Source: Thiohalobacter sp. (GTDB lineage Bacteria; Pseudomonadota; Gammaproteobacteria; DSM-19610). Taken from it: a stretch of DNA of 64,000 nt. Position numbers and translations under genes: made by a program. Each line of letters starts with the position of its first letter. The stretch's first letter is position 1. Shown in pieces: positions 1 to 9,776 of this stretch. The notes under the pieces were generated by a model, which was not told the origin of the DNA, did no database searches, and saw only the letters and a list, made by a program, of their open reading frames with translations. The stretch spans positions 1 through 64,000 of the forward strand of contig JALSRZ010000006.1 of the NCBI GenBank assembly GCA_026984515.1, given 5' to 3'.

Positions 1-93
1 CCGCAAGGGTTTTTTCTCCGTTGTAGCAGGCAAGGATTACACTTAATCGCATACGTTACCGGCCGATTTTTCCGTTACCAGCGTAGCGGCCAC

Positions 94-1332
94 TCAGCCA
101 CCAACCTGACTGACCTGCGTATACAGGGATTCCAGCTCGTCATTGATCTGCTCCCGGTCGAACTCCGCTTCGATTTTTGCGCGCGCCCTTTCCCCCATTC
201 CAGCCCATGCTCCCGGTTCATCACAAAAGTGAACCAGCCGTTCTGTCAGTGCCTCGACATCGCGCTCGGGAACCAGGTAACCGGTAACGCCATTTTCCAC
301 CAGTTCCGGGATACCACCGTGCCAGGTGCTCAATACCGGCAAACCTGTGGCCATCGCTTCCTTGGCCACATTCGGGATGCCTTCCTGGTCACCGTCCGCT
401 GCCGTTACACTGGGAGCCACCAGCAGGTGAGACTGTTCCATCAACCGTACCACCTCATCATGATCACACCAGCCCCTGAACGTCACCAGCGGTTCGATAC
501 CACACGCCTCGACCCGGCTTTCGAGTTGTGGCCTGAGCGCGCCATCTCCCACAATAGTGTACTGCAGCTTCCTGCCTGCGCGGTGCGCATTGGCAACGGC
601 CTCTATGGCATAGACCAGTCCTTTTTTTTCAACCAGGCGCCCGATACTGAGTACTTTTGTAACCTGTTCCGCTTCCCGCCTCCTGGCGCTAAAACGGAAG
701 CGGCTGCAATCGATACCGGAATGCAGTATATGCAAGCGCTCCTCGGGGCAGCCGGCGGTCAGCAACATGTCGGCCAGACTCCTGCTGACCGGGAGAAACT
801 GTGCACCGGTTGCAAACAACTGGCGATAGAAGCGCGGGTTCCGTTCGGCGTTACGGGTAAGATCATAGCCCCGGAAGGAAGTGACGATGGCACCGTCCGT
901 GATACCCAGCATTTTCAGTTTTAATGCCAGCGGCCCCAGCGTGCCGAACTGGCAGTGCAGGACATCGTAGGCAGGCCGGTCAGCGAAGGCCAGCACGTGG
1001 TAAATAGAGCGAAGGTTCAGTATTTCACCGGCGCGTCCCCAGCTTTTCAGCACTCTGGCCAGTAACAGCGGGGAACGCCACAGGCCCCGGCCGACAATGA
1101 GCCGGATCGCACACCCAAACCGTTGCAATCCGCCCCTGGGGATATCCGAGAAAATCCTCGTTCGTTCGAGCAAACGGTACTTTTCCACCTGCGGATGACA
1201 TGCATCGCTGTTAAACCGGTATTTCGCGTAGATATCCACTTCGTGACCGCGATCCATCATTCCGGTGATCTGGTTCAGAATAAAGGTCTGGGACAGGGCG
1301 GGAAATTCGTTTAGAAAGTAGGCAATCCGCAT
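94..1332 (-). CDS. Glycosyltransferase family 4 protein
   Basis: A 412-residue GT4-type (GT-B fold) retaining glycosyltransferase, probably cytoplasmic, adding a sugar to a lipid-linked polysaccharide intermediate. Visible features are the N-terminal start MRIAYFLNEFPALSQTF, typical of the WcaL/AmsK-like subgroup, the central nucleotide-binding start SIGRLVEKKG near residue 228, and the C-terminal acceptor/donor motif EGIPNVAKEAMATGLPV, which contains the E-x7-E of the family. The length is normal for GT4. Its ATG directly follows the stop of the upstream GT2 gene, so the two are probably translationally coupled. Donor and acceptor sugars cannot be deduced. Confidence 0.88.
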   Translation of the reverse strand: MRIAYFLNEFPALSQTFILNQITGMMDRGHEVDIYAKYRFNSDACHPQVEKYRLLERTRIFSDIPRGGLQRFGCAIRLIVGRGLWRSPLLLARVLKSWGRAGEILNLRSIYHVLAFADRPAYDVLHCQFGTLGPLALKLKMLGITDGAIVTSFRGYDLTRNAERNPRFYRQLFATGAQFLPVSRSLADMLLTAGCPEERLHILHSGIDCSRFRFSARRREAEQVTKVLSIGRLVEKKGLVYAIEAVANAHRAGRKLQYTIVGDGALRPQLESRVEACGIEPLVTFRGWCDHDEVVRLMEQSHLLVAPSVTAADGDQEGIPNVAKEAMATGLPVLSTWHGGIPELVENGVTGYLVPERDVEALTERLVHFCDEPGAWAGMGERARAKIEAEFDREQINDELESLYTQVSQVGG

Positions 1333-2253
1333 TTACAGGCCGAGTCTGCGTCTGATTTTTTTTCTGTAGAAAAAACTCAATGGCGAAATACTGTAGTCAA
1401 ATGCCCGGTAACTATGCAGGTAATCCCGCACCCGCTGTATGCGCGAGGACGAATGCAGGGAATGGCGATACATTTTCTTGGTAAAAAACCTTTGCCCTTC
1501 CTTTCTCAGTTCCGGGCATTCCCCGGGGTACAGTTCGCAGGTCAGGTCGAGCAACTGCTGACAGTCCTCGATCCAGTCGTTGAGCGGTACTTTGGATCCG
1601 CGATTTTCCGAATGGCGGCGGAAACTGGCCTTGATATCCGCCACGTCCGCGCGCCCATAGCGGGAACCCACCTTGATAGTGGGAATGAGGTCATTAAACA
1701 GGTTTTTTCTCGACACAAATCCGCCCGCTTCCCTGAGGCCCGCGGTATTGTACAGGGTGTTACACAGGTACAGCGCCGTTACCCCCCGGTACCAGGAGCG
1801 AATGAATTCCACCATGGGCTGACCTTCAGCCACATTCCTCCGTTCCTGGATAATGCAATCATGCTCATCGATCACACGCACACCCGTATGAATCGTACCC
1901 ACGGTATGTCCCGGTTCGATGACCGCCATGCAGGACTCGACAAAATCCTCATCGATCATGTCGTCGTCGTGGAACAGGAGAAAATACTCGCCCCTGGCCA
2001 CTTCCAGGCAATAGTTGAAATTGTTGGTGGGACCGATATTGGTCTCCTGCCGGATATAGCGCAGCCGGGGATCACGGATGGCCTGCACCAGTTCCGGCGT
2101 CCGGTCACTGGAACAGTTATCCGACACCACTACTTCGATGTTTTTCCAGGTCTGCGCCAGTGAACGTTCGATCACCTTCAGCAGGTTTCCGTTTGCGCGG
2201 TTGTAGGTCGGTATGCCGATAGTAACCAGCGGTGTTTTTGCGTTACTGTCCAT
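1333..2253 (-). CDS. Glycosyltransferase family 2 protein
   Basis: A 306-residue GT-A-fold glycosyltransferase. The N-terminus carries the GT2 pattern VTIGIPTYNRA, then SDNCSSDRT, and the metal-binding HDDD stretch near residue 94. A basic C-terminus (FYRKKIRRRLGL) may sit at the membrane face. An AGGA-type ribosome site lies just before the ATG. It lies 13 bp downstream of the acyltransferase gene and abuts the following GT4 gene, forming a three-gene polysaccharide operon. The substrate is unknown. Confidence 0.88.
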   Translation of the reverse strand: MDSNAKTPLVTIGIPTYNRANGNLLKVIERSLAQTWKNIEVVVSDNCSSDRTPELVQAIRDPRLRYIRQETNIGPTNNFNYCLEVARGEYFLLFHDDDMIDEDFVESCMAVIEPGHTVGTIHTGVRVIDEHDCIIQERRNVAEGQPMVEFIRSWYRGVTALYLCNTLYNTAGLREAGGFVSRKNLFNDLIPTIKVGSRYGRADVADIKASFRRHSENRGSKVPLNDWIEDCQQLLDLTCELYPGECPELRKEGQRFFTKKMYRHSLHSSSRIQRVRDYLHSYRAFDYSISPLSFFYRKKIRRRLGL

Positions 2254-2266
2254 GTTTCCTGCCTGA

Positions 2267-2983
2267 TCAGACCAGGTCGCTGCGATACTTGATCACTCGC
2301 GCGGGGTTACCCGCGGCAATCGCATTGGCCGGTACATCCCGCGTGACGACCGAACCGGCGCCTACCACGGCACCCTTGCCGATTTTTACCCCACTCAGAA
2401 CAATGGCGCCGGTACCGATCCAGACCTCGTCATCGATAAGCACGGCGTCTTTCGCAACCAGCGCCTGTTCCCGGATCGGGGTGCCGGGCATCATCTGGTG
2501 GTCATAGGAATATATCGCCACATTGGCCCCGATCATTACCCCTTCACCCACAGAAATGGGCTGGACATACGCCTTGAGCTGACAGCCCGGGTGAATGCTG
2601 CTGCCCGCCCCGACCCGGATCGAGCCCTGCCGGCCGGTCTCCAGGATGGCATATCGGTGCACAGCAACTTCATCGCCCAGTGACACCGGTCCGCCCTGTT
2701 CATTTTCCACCACCAGCACCCCGGCGGCGATATACACATGTCGCCCCAGGCGCAGGTCTGAGTGATAGAGAGTGGCGGCTGCATCGATGTAGCCGCGCGG
2801 GGTCAGGCGAGCCAGGCTAACCTGCCCCAGGTGCGGTGGTGCGGCGACCGCCGCCAAACGGCCGGCCAGGCGCCGCAACGGTCCCGGACCTCCCAGACGG
2901 CCCCAGAAGCGCATCCAGCGTCGCGCCAAAGGGCCGGGCCTGTTCGAAGCACCGCCACGCTTGATCCTGTACAGGGTTTTCAT
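2267..2983 (-). CDS. Left-handed beta-helix acyltransferase (hexapeptide family)
   Basis: A 238-residue protein whose C-terminal half is a series of hexapeptide repeats (for example [42 protein letters not shown]) ending in the signature [13 protein letters not shown] of the CysE/LacA/NodL transferases. The catalytic histidine is probably in YSYDHQMM near residue 157. It most likely O-acetylates, or otherwise acylates, a sugar of the polysaccharide made by the two downstream glycosyltransferases. The first 50 residues are basic and not clearly part of the helix. It is the first gene of the minus-strand operon and is divergent from the ABC ATPase gene. Confidence 0.85.
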   Translation of the reverse strand: MKTLYRIKRGGASNRPGPLARRWMRFWGRLGGPGPLRRLAGRLAAVAAPPHLGQVSLARLTPRGYIDAAATLYHSDLRLGRHVYIAAGVLVVENEQGGPVSLGDEVAVHRYAILETGRQGSIRVGAGSSIHPGCQLKAYVQPISVGEGVMIGANVAIYSYDHQMMPGTPIREQALVAKDAVLIDDEVWIGTGAIVLSGVKIGKGAVVGAGSVVTRDVPANAIAAGNPARVIKYRSDLV

Positions 2984-3176
2984 TGTCCGGCCGGTAAGAT
3001 GTTCCGCGAAAAGCTATCAGATTTATGATATTGCGGCAACCGGGGCCTAATGATTAGTAGCCCGATGTCGATACAGGGCAGAGGACAGCTGCCGTACCGG
3101 ATACCGGATTCTCAATTGCGTGTTCAATATCCGGCAGAGTACACTACCGCGCCTCGGGGCCGGGACAGAGGAAAAC

Positions 3177-4508
3177 ATGCCAGGGAACAACATCGCCATA
3201 CGGGCTGACCGGGTCAGCAAGGTATACCGGCTGGGCGCAAAGGAAAGCAAGGATGACTCCCTGCTGCGCTCCGTCGTCAATGCCGTACGCAGCCCGCTGA
3301 CCAACTACCGGAAATACCGTTCTCTCTACACCTTCGACGACCTGGACTTCGATAATCCCGGTGCCGCCAGCGACCCGAACATCCTGTGGGCACTGCGTAA
3401 TGTTTCCTTCGAGGTGGAGAAAGGTGAAGTGGTCGGCATCATCGGCCGCAACGGCGCCGGCAAATCAACCCTGCTGAAGATCCTGTCCAAGATCACTCCG
3501 CCGGCACGGGGGCGGGTTGAAATTCACGGGCGCACTTCGAGCCTGCTGGAAGTGGGCACCGGTTTCAACAAGGAGCTGACCGGGCGCGAAAATGTCTACC
3601 TGAACGGCACCATCCTGGGGATGCGGAAAAAGGAAGTCGACCGCAAGTTCGATGAGATTGTCGATTTCTCCGGTGTCGAGAAATTCCTGGATACGCCGGT
3701 GAAACGCTATTCCAGCGGTATGCGCGTACGCCTGGCGTTTGCGGTCGCCGCCCACCTGGAACCGGAAATACTGATTATCGACGAAGTGCTAGCTGTCGGC
3801 GACGCAGCCTTCCAGGAAAGATGCCTGAACAAGATGCAGGACGTCGGCAGCCACGGGCGAACTGTCTTTTTTGTTTCCCATAACATGCCGGCGGTGAGCC
3901 GGCTGTGCAGTCGTGTGATCATGCTGAGCCAGGGCGAACTGGTGGCCGATGGGCCCAGCGACAGGATTGTCGCCCAGTACCTGCATGACGGAACCAATAC
4001 CGCGGCAGAACGACACTGGACAGATGTCAGCAAGGCGCCTGGCGGTGATGCTGCGCGTTTAAACGCCGTGCGCATCAAGGACGAAAACGGGGTGACGACG
4101 GCAGCGATCGATATTCGCAAACCGGTTGGATTTGAAATGACCTTTGAGGTCCTGGATGATCATTGCACGCTGATGCCCCACTTCAACCTGCTCAATGACG
4201 AGGGGCTGTGTCTTTTCTCAACCTTTGACCTGTCACCGGAGTGGCGTAAAAAACGGCGTCCCAAAGGGCGCTATACCGCGACCGCGTGGGTGCCCGGTAA
4301 TTTCCTTTCCGAAGGCGGTTTCTTTGTGAACGCGGCCATGATCACCATGGAACCGCAGACCATTCGCCAGTTCTATGAACGGGAAGCCGTCAGTTTCCAG
4401 GTAATCGACCGCATGGAAGGCGATTCAGCCCGCGGCGACTGGGCGCGGGAAGTCACCGGTGTGGTGCGTCCGCTCCTGAACTGGGATACGGAGTTTCAGA
4501 AAGCCTGA
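3177..4508 (+). CDS. wzt: Polysaccharide ABC exporter, ATP-binding subunit (Wzt/RfbB/KpsT type)
   Basis: ATPase of an ABC-2 exporter that moves undecaprenyl-linked polysaccharide across the inner membrane. The ATG at 3177 is chosen over the upstream GTG at 3120 because AGAGGA sits 4 bp before it, giving 443 residues. Walker A is GRNGAGKST (about residues 90-98), the signature is SSGMRVRLAF (about 180) and Walker B is ILIIDEVLAVGD (about 199). After residue about 290 comes a non-ATPase domain resembling the Wzt C-terminal carbohydrate-binding domain, which selects export-ready chains. The partner permease is not adjacent: it lies at 7669-8508 on the other strand. Confidence 0.9.
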   Translation: MPGNNIAIRADRVSKVYRLGAKESKDDSLLRSVVNAVRSPLTNYRKYRSLYTFDDLDFDNPGAASDPNILWALRNVSFEVEKGEVVGIIGRNGAGKSTLLKILSKITPPARGRVEIHGRTSSLLEVGTGFNKELTGRENVYLNGTILGMRKKEVDRKFDEIVDFSGVEKFLDTPVKRYSSGMRVRLAFAVAAHLEPEILIIDEVLAVGDAAFQERCLNKMQDVGSHGRTVFFVSHNMPAVSRLCSRVIMLSQGELVADGPSDRIVAQYLHDGTNTAAERHWTDVSKAPGGDAARLNAVRIKDENGVTTAAIDIRKPVGFEMTFEVLDDHCTLMPHFNLLNDEGLCLFSTFDLSPEWRKKRRPKGRYTATAWVPGNFLSEGGFFVNAAMITMEPQTIRQFYEREAVSFQVIDRMEGDSARGDWAREVTGVVRPLLNWDTEFQKA

Positions 4509-4509
4509 T

Positions 4510-7500
4510 TCAGGGGCACAGCGGCAGCAGCAGGTTCAGCGGTGCTTTCCATTGGTCCTTCATCTTGATGTACCCGGCCGGTTTCGGGTGCAATTTGTCC
4601 TGCAGGTCATCCGGGTACACCAGCGCTGAGTGCTGATCGATCACTACGATCTGGTCCGGGTAGGCGGGATTCGCGGGGTTGGATATGCGATCGTTGGCCA
4701 TGGCCAGCAGGTTGGCATTGAACTCGCTGACCACCGGGTTGACCGGGTTCTGGTCGATGATCTGCGCCAGGATTACCGTCACCGGGTTGCCGCCCGGGCT
4801 GGCTTCCCACAGGTCGATTTCGTCCAGTATGGCTTCCACCTCGATATCACCGCCGGCCACCAGCCCGTTGGTGCCGGCGTGCAGCAGGATGATGTCAGCG
4901 GGATTGGCATCCAGCCAGGCGCGCACGCCATCGGTGGGGTAGCCGGTCTTGCCCCAGGCAATATCGGTCGCCGTCCAGCCGCCATGCCCTTCGTGGTCGG
5001 AATCGAACGGACTGTACCCCCAGCCGTGGTTCTGTCCGCCAACGAAGTCGAAGGCATAGCCTTCCGCCACCAGGTCGTTGTACAGCGGCAGGCGCCAGCC
5101 GACCCGCAGGTCTGCAGTCGGGATGATGTCAGGCTCGTTGCCACCGACCTGAACACCGGTGGTGATGGAATCCCCCAGCGGCATCATCCTGGGTTCAATG
5201 ATCACCGTGTAGGTATTGACGACCGTGCCACCCGGCAAGCCCTCGACCTGGTACTGGAAGCTGTCGCTGCCCCAGCCGCTGCCATCCGGCTGGTAGCGGA
5301 ACTGGCCGGTGGTCGCGTCTACGATCGTGGCCGTGCCCAGGGTGCCGTTGCCTCCGGGGGGAATACTGAACAGCAGGCCCCCGCTCCCTCCCGATACCGG
5401 CAACACGCCGTTCAAGGCCTGGGTGCGCGGTGTTGCCGCACAGGCCCCGACCGGCACTTCCCGGATCTGGATGGCCTTCACCAGCGGGTTCTTGACCTGG
5501 TGCAGGAAACGGATGTCGATCTGGCCGTCCGTTACGTTGACCCTGGTGGTCTTCAGCAAGGCCCGGTTACTGCCCGCTTCCCGGTAGATATCCAGGTTGT
5601 CAAACTCCAGCAGCCCTTCGATGCTCACATCGAATACGCGCGCGCCGACCTTGAAGTTTTTCGAGTTGCTCTCGGTGAAATACAGGGTGACTTCATACAG
5701 GCCCGGCGACACCGGGTAGCTGCAGGTCATCTCCGGTGCAGCGGAATCGTCCCAGCGGGTGGTGAGGAACAGGGTCTCATCCGGGGTGCCCTGGATCGGG
5801 CCCGGGATGGTATTCAGGATACCTGTATTACACCCGTAGTCTGCTGCCCAGAGATTACCGGCCGAATCCGTATAGGCTGCGCCACCGATATTGACCCGCA
5901 GCGGCTGCTGATCCGCGCTGCCCACCGTCAGCGTCCAGGACTGGCTGTCGGTCAGGCCGCCCTGGTCCTGTACCCGTACCGTCACGGAGTGCTGGCCCAC
6001 GTCGGCGGAACCCGGCGTCCAGCTGATCACACCCGTGTCGGGGTCGATACCCATCCCGGTCGGCGCCGTGTCCAGGAAATACTGCCGGGTATCGCCCGCA
6101 TCGTCCGTCGCGTTCACGTCGTAGCGGTACAGCGTGCCGGCTTTTGCGGCAATCACCGGCGTTGTGGTGATGACCGGCGGGTTGTTACCCGCGGCGGCGG
6201 ATACCGTCAGGGTCCAGGACTGGGTATCTTCCAGGCCACCCTGGTCCCGCACCCGTACCGTCACGGAGTGCTGGCCCACGTCGGCGGAACCCGGCACCCA
6301 GCTGACCACACCCGTGTCGGGATCGATACCCATCCCGCTCGGCGCCACGTCCAGGAAATACTGCTGCGTATCACCCACATCGTCTGTGACGTTCACACCG
6401 TAACTGTAGGATTGACCTTCCGTAGCAGTGAGTAGCGGCGTGCTGGTAATGACCGGCGGGTTATTACCCACGCCGGCAGACACCGTCAGGGTCCAGGACT
6501 GGGTATCCTCCAGGCCGCCCTGGTCCCGTACCCGTACCGTCACGGACTGCTGGCCCACGTCGGCGGAACCCGGTACCCAGCTGACCACACCCGTGTCGGG
6601 ATCGATGCTCATCCCGGTCGGCGCCACGTCCAGGAAATACTGCTGCGTATCACCCACATCGTCTGTGACGTTCACAGCGTAGCGGTAGGACTGGCCCGCC
6701 GTGGCGGCAAGCACCGGTGTGGTGGTGATGACCGGCGGGTTATTACCCGCGGCAGCAGACACCGTCAGGGTCCAGGACTGGGTATCCTCCAGGCCGCCCT
6801 GGTCGCGCACCCGTACCGTGACCGGGTGTGTGCCGGCGTCGGCCGCGTTCGGTGTCCAGCTGATCACACCCGTGTCGGGGTCGATACTCATCCCGCTCGG
6901 CGCCACGTCCAGGAAATACTGCTGCGTATCACCCGCGTCATCCGTTACATTCACATCGTAACTGTACGGGGCATCCACCGTTGCGCTCGTTAGCGGGGAT
7001 GTATTGATCACCGGCGGGTTATTGCCCGCCGGGACAATGGCAATGGCCTTCACCAGCGGGTTCTTTTTCCGGTGCAGGAAGCGGATGTCGATCTGTCCGT
7101 CCGTCACATTGACCGTGGTGGTCTTGAGCAACGCGGTATTGGCACCGGCCTGCTGGTAGATATCCAGCTTGTCAAACGCGCGCACGCCTTCGATGTCCAC
7201 GTCGAACACCCGTGCACCGACCTTGAAGTTTTTCGAGTTGCTTTCGGTGAAATACAGCGTGACCTGGTACAGCCCCGGTGACAGCGGGTAGCTGCAGGTC
7301 ATCTCCGGCGCCGTGGAATCGTCCCAGCGGGTGGTCAGAAACAGCGGCTCATCCAGGGTCCCCTGGATGGGGCCGGAGATGGTATTCAGGATACCGGTAT
7401 TACAACCGCTGTCTGCGCTCCACAGCTTGCCCGATACATCGGTATAGGCGCCGCCGCCAATGTTGACGCGCACGGACTCTGCGCGAGTCGATCCCGCGCT

Positions 7501-7545
7501 GACCAGCAAAACCAGGAATACAGCCCATAGACTGCTTTTGGACAT
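4510..7545 (-). CDS. Secreted malectin / Ig-like repeat / SGNH-hydrolase protein
   Basis: A 1011-residue exported protein. A signal peptide (residues 1-23, ending STRAES) is followed by a malectin-like carbohydrate-binding domain (about 25-172), four 93-residue Ig-like (He_PIG/cadherin-like) repeats (175-546), a second malectin-like domain (548-697), a further Ig-like segment (about 700-785) and a C-terminal SGNH hydrolase domain. The SGNH blocks are GDS 791-793, GG 855-856, GTN 891-893 and DKLH 983-986. The two malectin domains are near copies. The SGNH domain is clearly homologous to that of the lipoprotein at 11119-13020. It could be an esterase acting on acylated polysaccharide at the cell surface, which is inference. 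It lies between the exporter ATPase and permease genes, ending 2 bp from the ATPase stop. Confidence 0.85.
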   Translation of the reverse strand: MSKSSLWAVFLVLLVSAGSTRAESVRVNIGGGAYTDVSGKLWSADSGCNTGILNTISGPIQGTLDEPLFLTTRWDDSTAPEMTCSYPLSPGLYQVTLYFTESNSKNFKVGARVFDVDIEGVRAFDKLDIYQQAGANTALLKTTTVNVTDGQIDIRFLHRKKNPLVKAIAIVPAGNNPPVINTSPLTSATVDAPYSYDVNVTDDAGDTQQYFLDVAPSGMSIDPDTGVISWTPNAADAGTHPVTVRVRDQGGLEDTQSWTLTVSAAAGNNPPVITTTPVLAATAGQSYRYAVNVTDDVGDTQQYFLDVAPTGMSIDPDTGVVSWVPGSADVGQQSVTVRVRDQGGLEDTQSWTLTVSAGVGNNPPVITSTPLLTATEGQSYSYGVNVTDDVGDTQQYFLDVAPSGMGIDPDTGVVSWVPGSADVGQHSVTVRVRDQGGLEDTQSWTLTVSAAAGNNPPVITTTPVIAAKAGTLYRYDVNATDDAGDTRQYFLDTAPTGMGIDPDTGVISWTPGSADVGQHSVTVRVQDQGGLTDSQSWTLTVGSADQQPLRVNIGGAAYTDSAGNLWAADYGCNTGILNTIPGPIQGTPDETLFLTTRWDDSAAPEMTCSYPVSPGLYEVTLYFTESNSKNFKVGARVFDVSIEGLLEFDNLDIYREAGSNRALLKTTRVNVTDGQIDIRFLHQVKNPLVKAIQIREVPVGACAATPRTQALNGVLPVSGGSGGLLFSIPPGGNGTLGTATIVDATTGQFRYQPDGSGWGSDSFQYQVEGLPGGTVVNTYTVIIEPRMMPLGDSITTGVQVGGNEPDIIPTADLRVGWRLPLYNDLVAEGYAFDFVGGQNHGWGYSPFDSDHEGHGGWTATDIAWGKTGYPTDGVRAWLDANPADIILLHAGTNGLVAGGDIEVEAILDEIDLWEASPGGNPVTVILAQIIDQNPVNPVVSEFNANLLAMANDRISNPANPAYPDQIVVIDQHSALVYPDDLQDKLHPKPAGYIKMKDQWKAPLNLLLPLCP
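5908..7023 (-). repeat. Four tandem 279-bp coding repeats
   Basis: Four copies of a 93-codon unit at 6745-7023, 6466-6744, 6187-6465 and 5908-6186. Each begins NNPPVI and contains YFLD-APxGM, DPDTGV and the DQGGLxD-QSWTLTV ending. The copies are very similar at the nucleotide level, so recent duplication or gene conversion is likely, and copy number may vary between strains. Confidence 0.92.
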
Positions 7546-7668
7546 ACCACCGCTCTCCGACGAGTTATTCTTATTATGGCGTAAAAGGATACCACAGATG
7601 GCATTACGGCGAAATTCCTACCGGCCCGGGGAACCCCTTTTACATTCCGTGACATACGTCATCGCGGG

Positions 7669-8508
7669 CTAGATTACATCCACAAACACCCGTTCCATGC
7701 GGTTGAAATACATGGCGCCGAACACCAGCAGCAGCACGGCCGTGACGGTTCCGGGGATAATAAATTCCCATGGCATCGGCAAGCCCAGCAGGCAGGCACG
7801 ATAGCCTTCGATGACCGCGACGATAGGATTGAGCGAGTACAACATCCGGTATTGCTCCGGAATGGAGGATGCCGTGTACAGGATCGGCGCCGAATAAATC
7901 AGCATGCGGATGACAAAGGGCATGGCAAACTTGACGTCGCGATACCGGATCGCCAGTGAGGAGAGCCACAGCCCGATACCGGTAGGCACGATCATCATCA
8001 GCGCTACCAGGAACGGCAGGTAAAGCAGGTTCCAGGTCGGGGGCACCTGGTAATAGACCATGACAGCCGCGATCAGCAGCAGGGAAATCGAAAAATCGAC
8101 CAGCTTGGCCAGCACCGGCGTGATCGGGAAAATCATCCTGGGGAAATACACTTTGCCCAGCATGTTCTGACCGGAAACCAGGCTTTGACTGGATGCACGC
8201 ATCGCTTCGGACATGTAGGCCCAGGGAATAATCGCCACGGTAGAAAACAGCACGTAGGGGATGCCGTCGGTAGGAATCTTTGCCACGCGTCCGAAAATGA
8301 TGCTGAACACGATGATCTGCACCGCCGGATTCAGCACCGCCCAGGCAAACCCCAGTATGGTCTGGGCATACAGTACCTTGATATCCCGCCAGACCAGGAA
8401 GGCAAAAAGATCCCGGTATGCCTTCAATTCCCTGAAATCCGGAAACTCCCAGGCACTGGTCGGTTCAATGATGGTTATGCTGTCGCTTCGATTGCCCTGG
8501 CTGCTCAT
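7669..8508 (-). CDS. wzm: Polysaccharide ABC exporter, permease subunit (Wzm/KpsM type)
   Basis: ABC-2 family membrane subunit, about 280 residues from the ATG at 8508. That start is preferred because it follows a GGCGGA-like ribosome site and avoids the overlap with rfbF created by the upstream in-frame start at 8613. After a cytoplasmic N-terminus (DLFAFLVWRDIKVLYAQT, the conserved pre-helix element) there are about six hydrophobic segments, including VLNPAVQIIVFSIIFG and the C-terminal IIPGTVTAVLLLVFGAMYF. It pairs functionally with the ATPase at 3177-4508. In most genomes the two genes are adjacent, whereas here a 3-kb SGNH gene separates them and the strands differ. Confidence 0.9.
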   Translation of the reverse strand: MSSQGNRSDSITIIEPTSAWEFPDFRELKAYRDLFAFLVWRDIKVLYAQTILGFAWAVLNPAVQIIVFSIIFGRVAKIPTDGIPYVLFSTVAIIPWAYMSEAMRASSQSLVSGQNMLGKVYFPRMIFPITPVLAKLVDFSISLLLIAAVMVYYQVPPTWNLLYLPFLVALMMIVPTGIGLWLSSLAIRYRDVKFAMPFVIRMLIYSAPILYTASSIPEQYRMLYSLNPIVAVIEGYRACLLGLPMPWEFIIPGTVTAVLLLVFGAMYFNRMERVFVDVI

Positions 8509-8560
8509 TCGTAATCCGCCCTCGCTCGATAGGTAAAAACCGCCGTTGTCCCGGCTCCGT

Positions 8561-9334
8561 TCACCATAACTTCCAGGGCGCCTGCCCGCTGTGCCACAGG
8601 TCGTCCAGCACATGCTTGTCGCGCAGGGTATCCATGGGTTGCCAGAAACCGTGGTGCCGGTAGGCGTTCATCTTGCCTTCCACCGCGAGCCGCTCCATGG
8701 GCTCGCGTTCCCAGACGGTCTGGTCACCTTCGATATAGTCCATAACGCCTGGTTCCAGCACAAAGAACCCGCTGTTCACCCAGGCGCCGTCTCCGTCCGG
8801 TTTTTCCTTGAACGAGGGTACCTGGTATTCGTCGTGGTCCAGTTTGAATGCGCCGAAGCGACCGGGCGGCTGCACCGCGGTGAGCGTGGCGAGACCACCC
8901 TTGCTCCTGTGAAATTCGATCAGTGCCGTGATATCCACGTTGGAAACCCCGTCACCGTAGGTAAGACAGAAGGTTTCATCCCCCAGGTAGCGCCGTACAC
9001 GCTTCAGGCGGCCACCGGTCATGGTTTCGTCACCGGTTTCCACCAGGGTTACTTTCCAGGGTTCCGCGCAGTTGCTGTGCACTTCCATGTCATTGTTGCC
9101 CAGGTCGAAGGTGATATCCGCACACTGCAGATGATAGTTGGCGAAGTACTCTTTAATGACGTGGGACTTGTAGCCACAGCAGATCACGAACTCGTGGATT
9201 CCGTGGGCCGAATAGATCTTCATGATGTGCCACAGGATCGGCTTGCCGCCGACCTCCACCATCGGCTTCGGTTTGATGCTGCTTTCTTCGCTGATACGGG
9301 TCCCGAATCCGCCGGCGAGAATCACTGCCTTCAC
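8561..9334 (-). CDS. rfbF: Glucose-1-phosphate cytidylyltransferase
   Basis: A 257-residue nucleotidyltransferase converting glucose-1-phosphate and CTP to CDP-glucose, the entry step to CDP-linked deoxysugars. The N-terminal signature [16 protein letters not shown] and [16 protein letters not shown] match RfbF, and [10 protein letters not shown] and [11 protein letters not shown] are also typical. The length matches characterised RfbF enzymes (about 257). The next enzyme, RfbG, is encoded 7 kb away at 16270-17337 on the same strand, with an opposite-strand block between them. The permease gene lies 52 bp downstream, so they may be co-transcribed. Confidence 0.95.
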   Translation of the reverse strand: MKAVILAGGFGTRISEESSIKPKPMVEVGGKPILWHIMKIYSAHGIHEFVICCGYKSHVIKEYFANYHLQCADITFDLGNNDMEVHSNCAEPWKVTLVETGDETMTGGRLKRVRRYLGDETFCLTYGDGVSNVDITALIEFHRSKGGLATLTAVQPPGRFGAFKLDHDEYQVPSFKEKPDGDGAWVNSGFFVLEPGVMDYIEGDQTVWEREPMERLAVEGKMNAYRHHGFWQPMDTLRDKHVLDDLWHSGQAPWKLW

Positions 9335-9776
9335 AGGGCCTCTCCTTGTTGTTCAAGTTTGATCATCTTTCCGGATATCGCCGTCACTATCGGCACCGAC
9401 GGCCTTTTAATGAGGCGCGGGATAGTAGCAGATTCTGTAACCCCGTGGACCCGTACACCATTGTTTAATAATTTACTGTCACTTCATATTATACTTGACT
9501 GAAATCACCGATACTTTTTATGATTGCCCTGTATGTGTAAACCATCGCCCACTCAATATCCCTGTATCCGGGCCGCTACAGGGGCGATACCCGGGATGTT
9601 GACAGAATCGTATGATTTTAATACAAAATCAGCCACAAGGAGATAGTCGACCTGGGCAGGTCTCACCAGATTTACCGTGTCGCTTGTACCAATACACCGG
9701 CTACCCCGACCACAAATCAACACCGGCGCAACCGCGTTCGTTCCTTACTTTCATTAGTTACCAAGAGGTACCAGCC
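9335..9776 (+). promoter_or_regulatory. 442-bp intergenic region with sigma-70-like promoter at 9599-9627
   Basis: This divergent spacer between rfbF and the FGE-like gene holds no convincing gene. A strong promoter match facing the plus strand is TTGACA (9599-9604), a 17-bp spacer and TACAAA (9622-9627). The predicted leader before the TTG start at 9777 is about 140 nt. Just upstream, 9560-9597 contains imperfect complementary CCGGG-type segments that could be a regulator site. No known riboswitch was recognised. Confidence 0.55.

Noticed and set aside
4630..6435. A 601-codon open frame on the plus strand opposite the malectin/SGNH gene
   Set aside because: It mirrors the repetitive high-GC coding strand; it lacks domain motifs and a ribosome site, while the minus strand has a signal peptide and clear domains.
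5908..7023. Considered as a CRISPR-like array because of regular repeats
   Set aside because: The 279-bp units are in-frame coding repeats of an Ig-like domain with no spacers.
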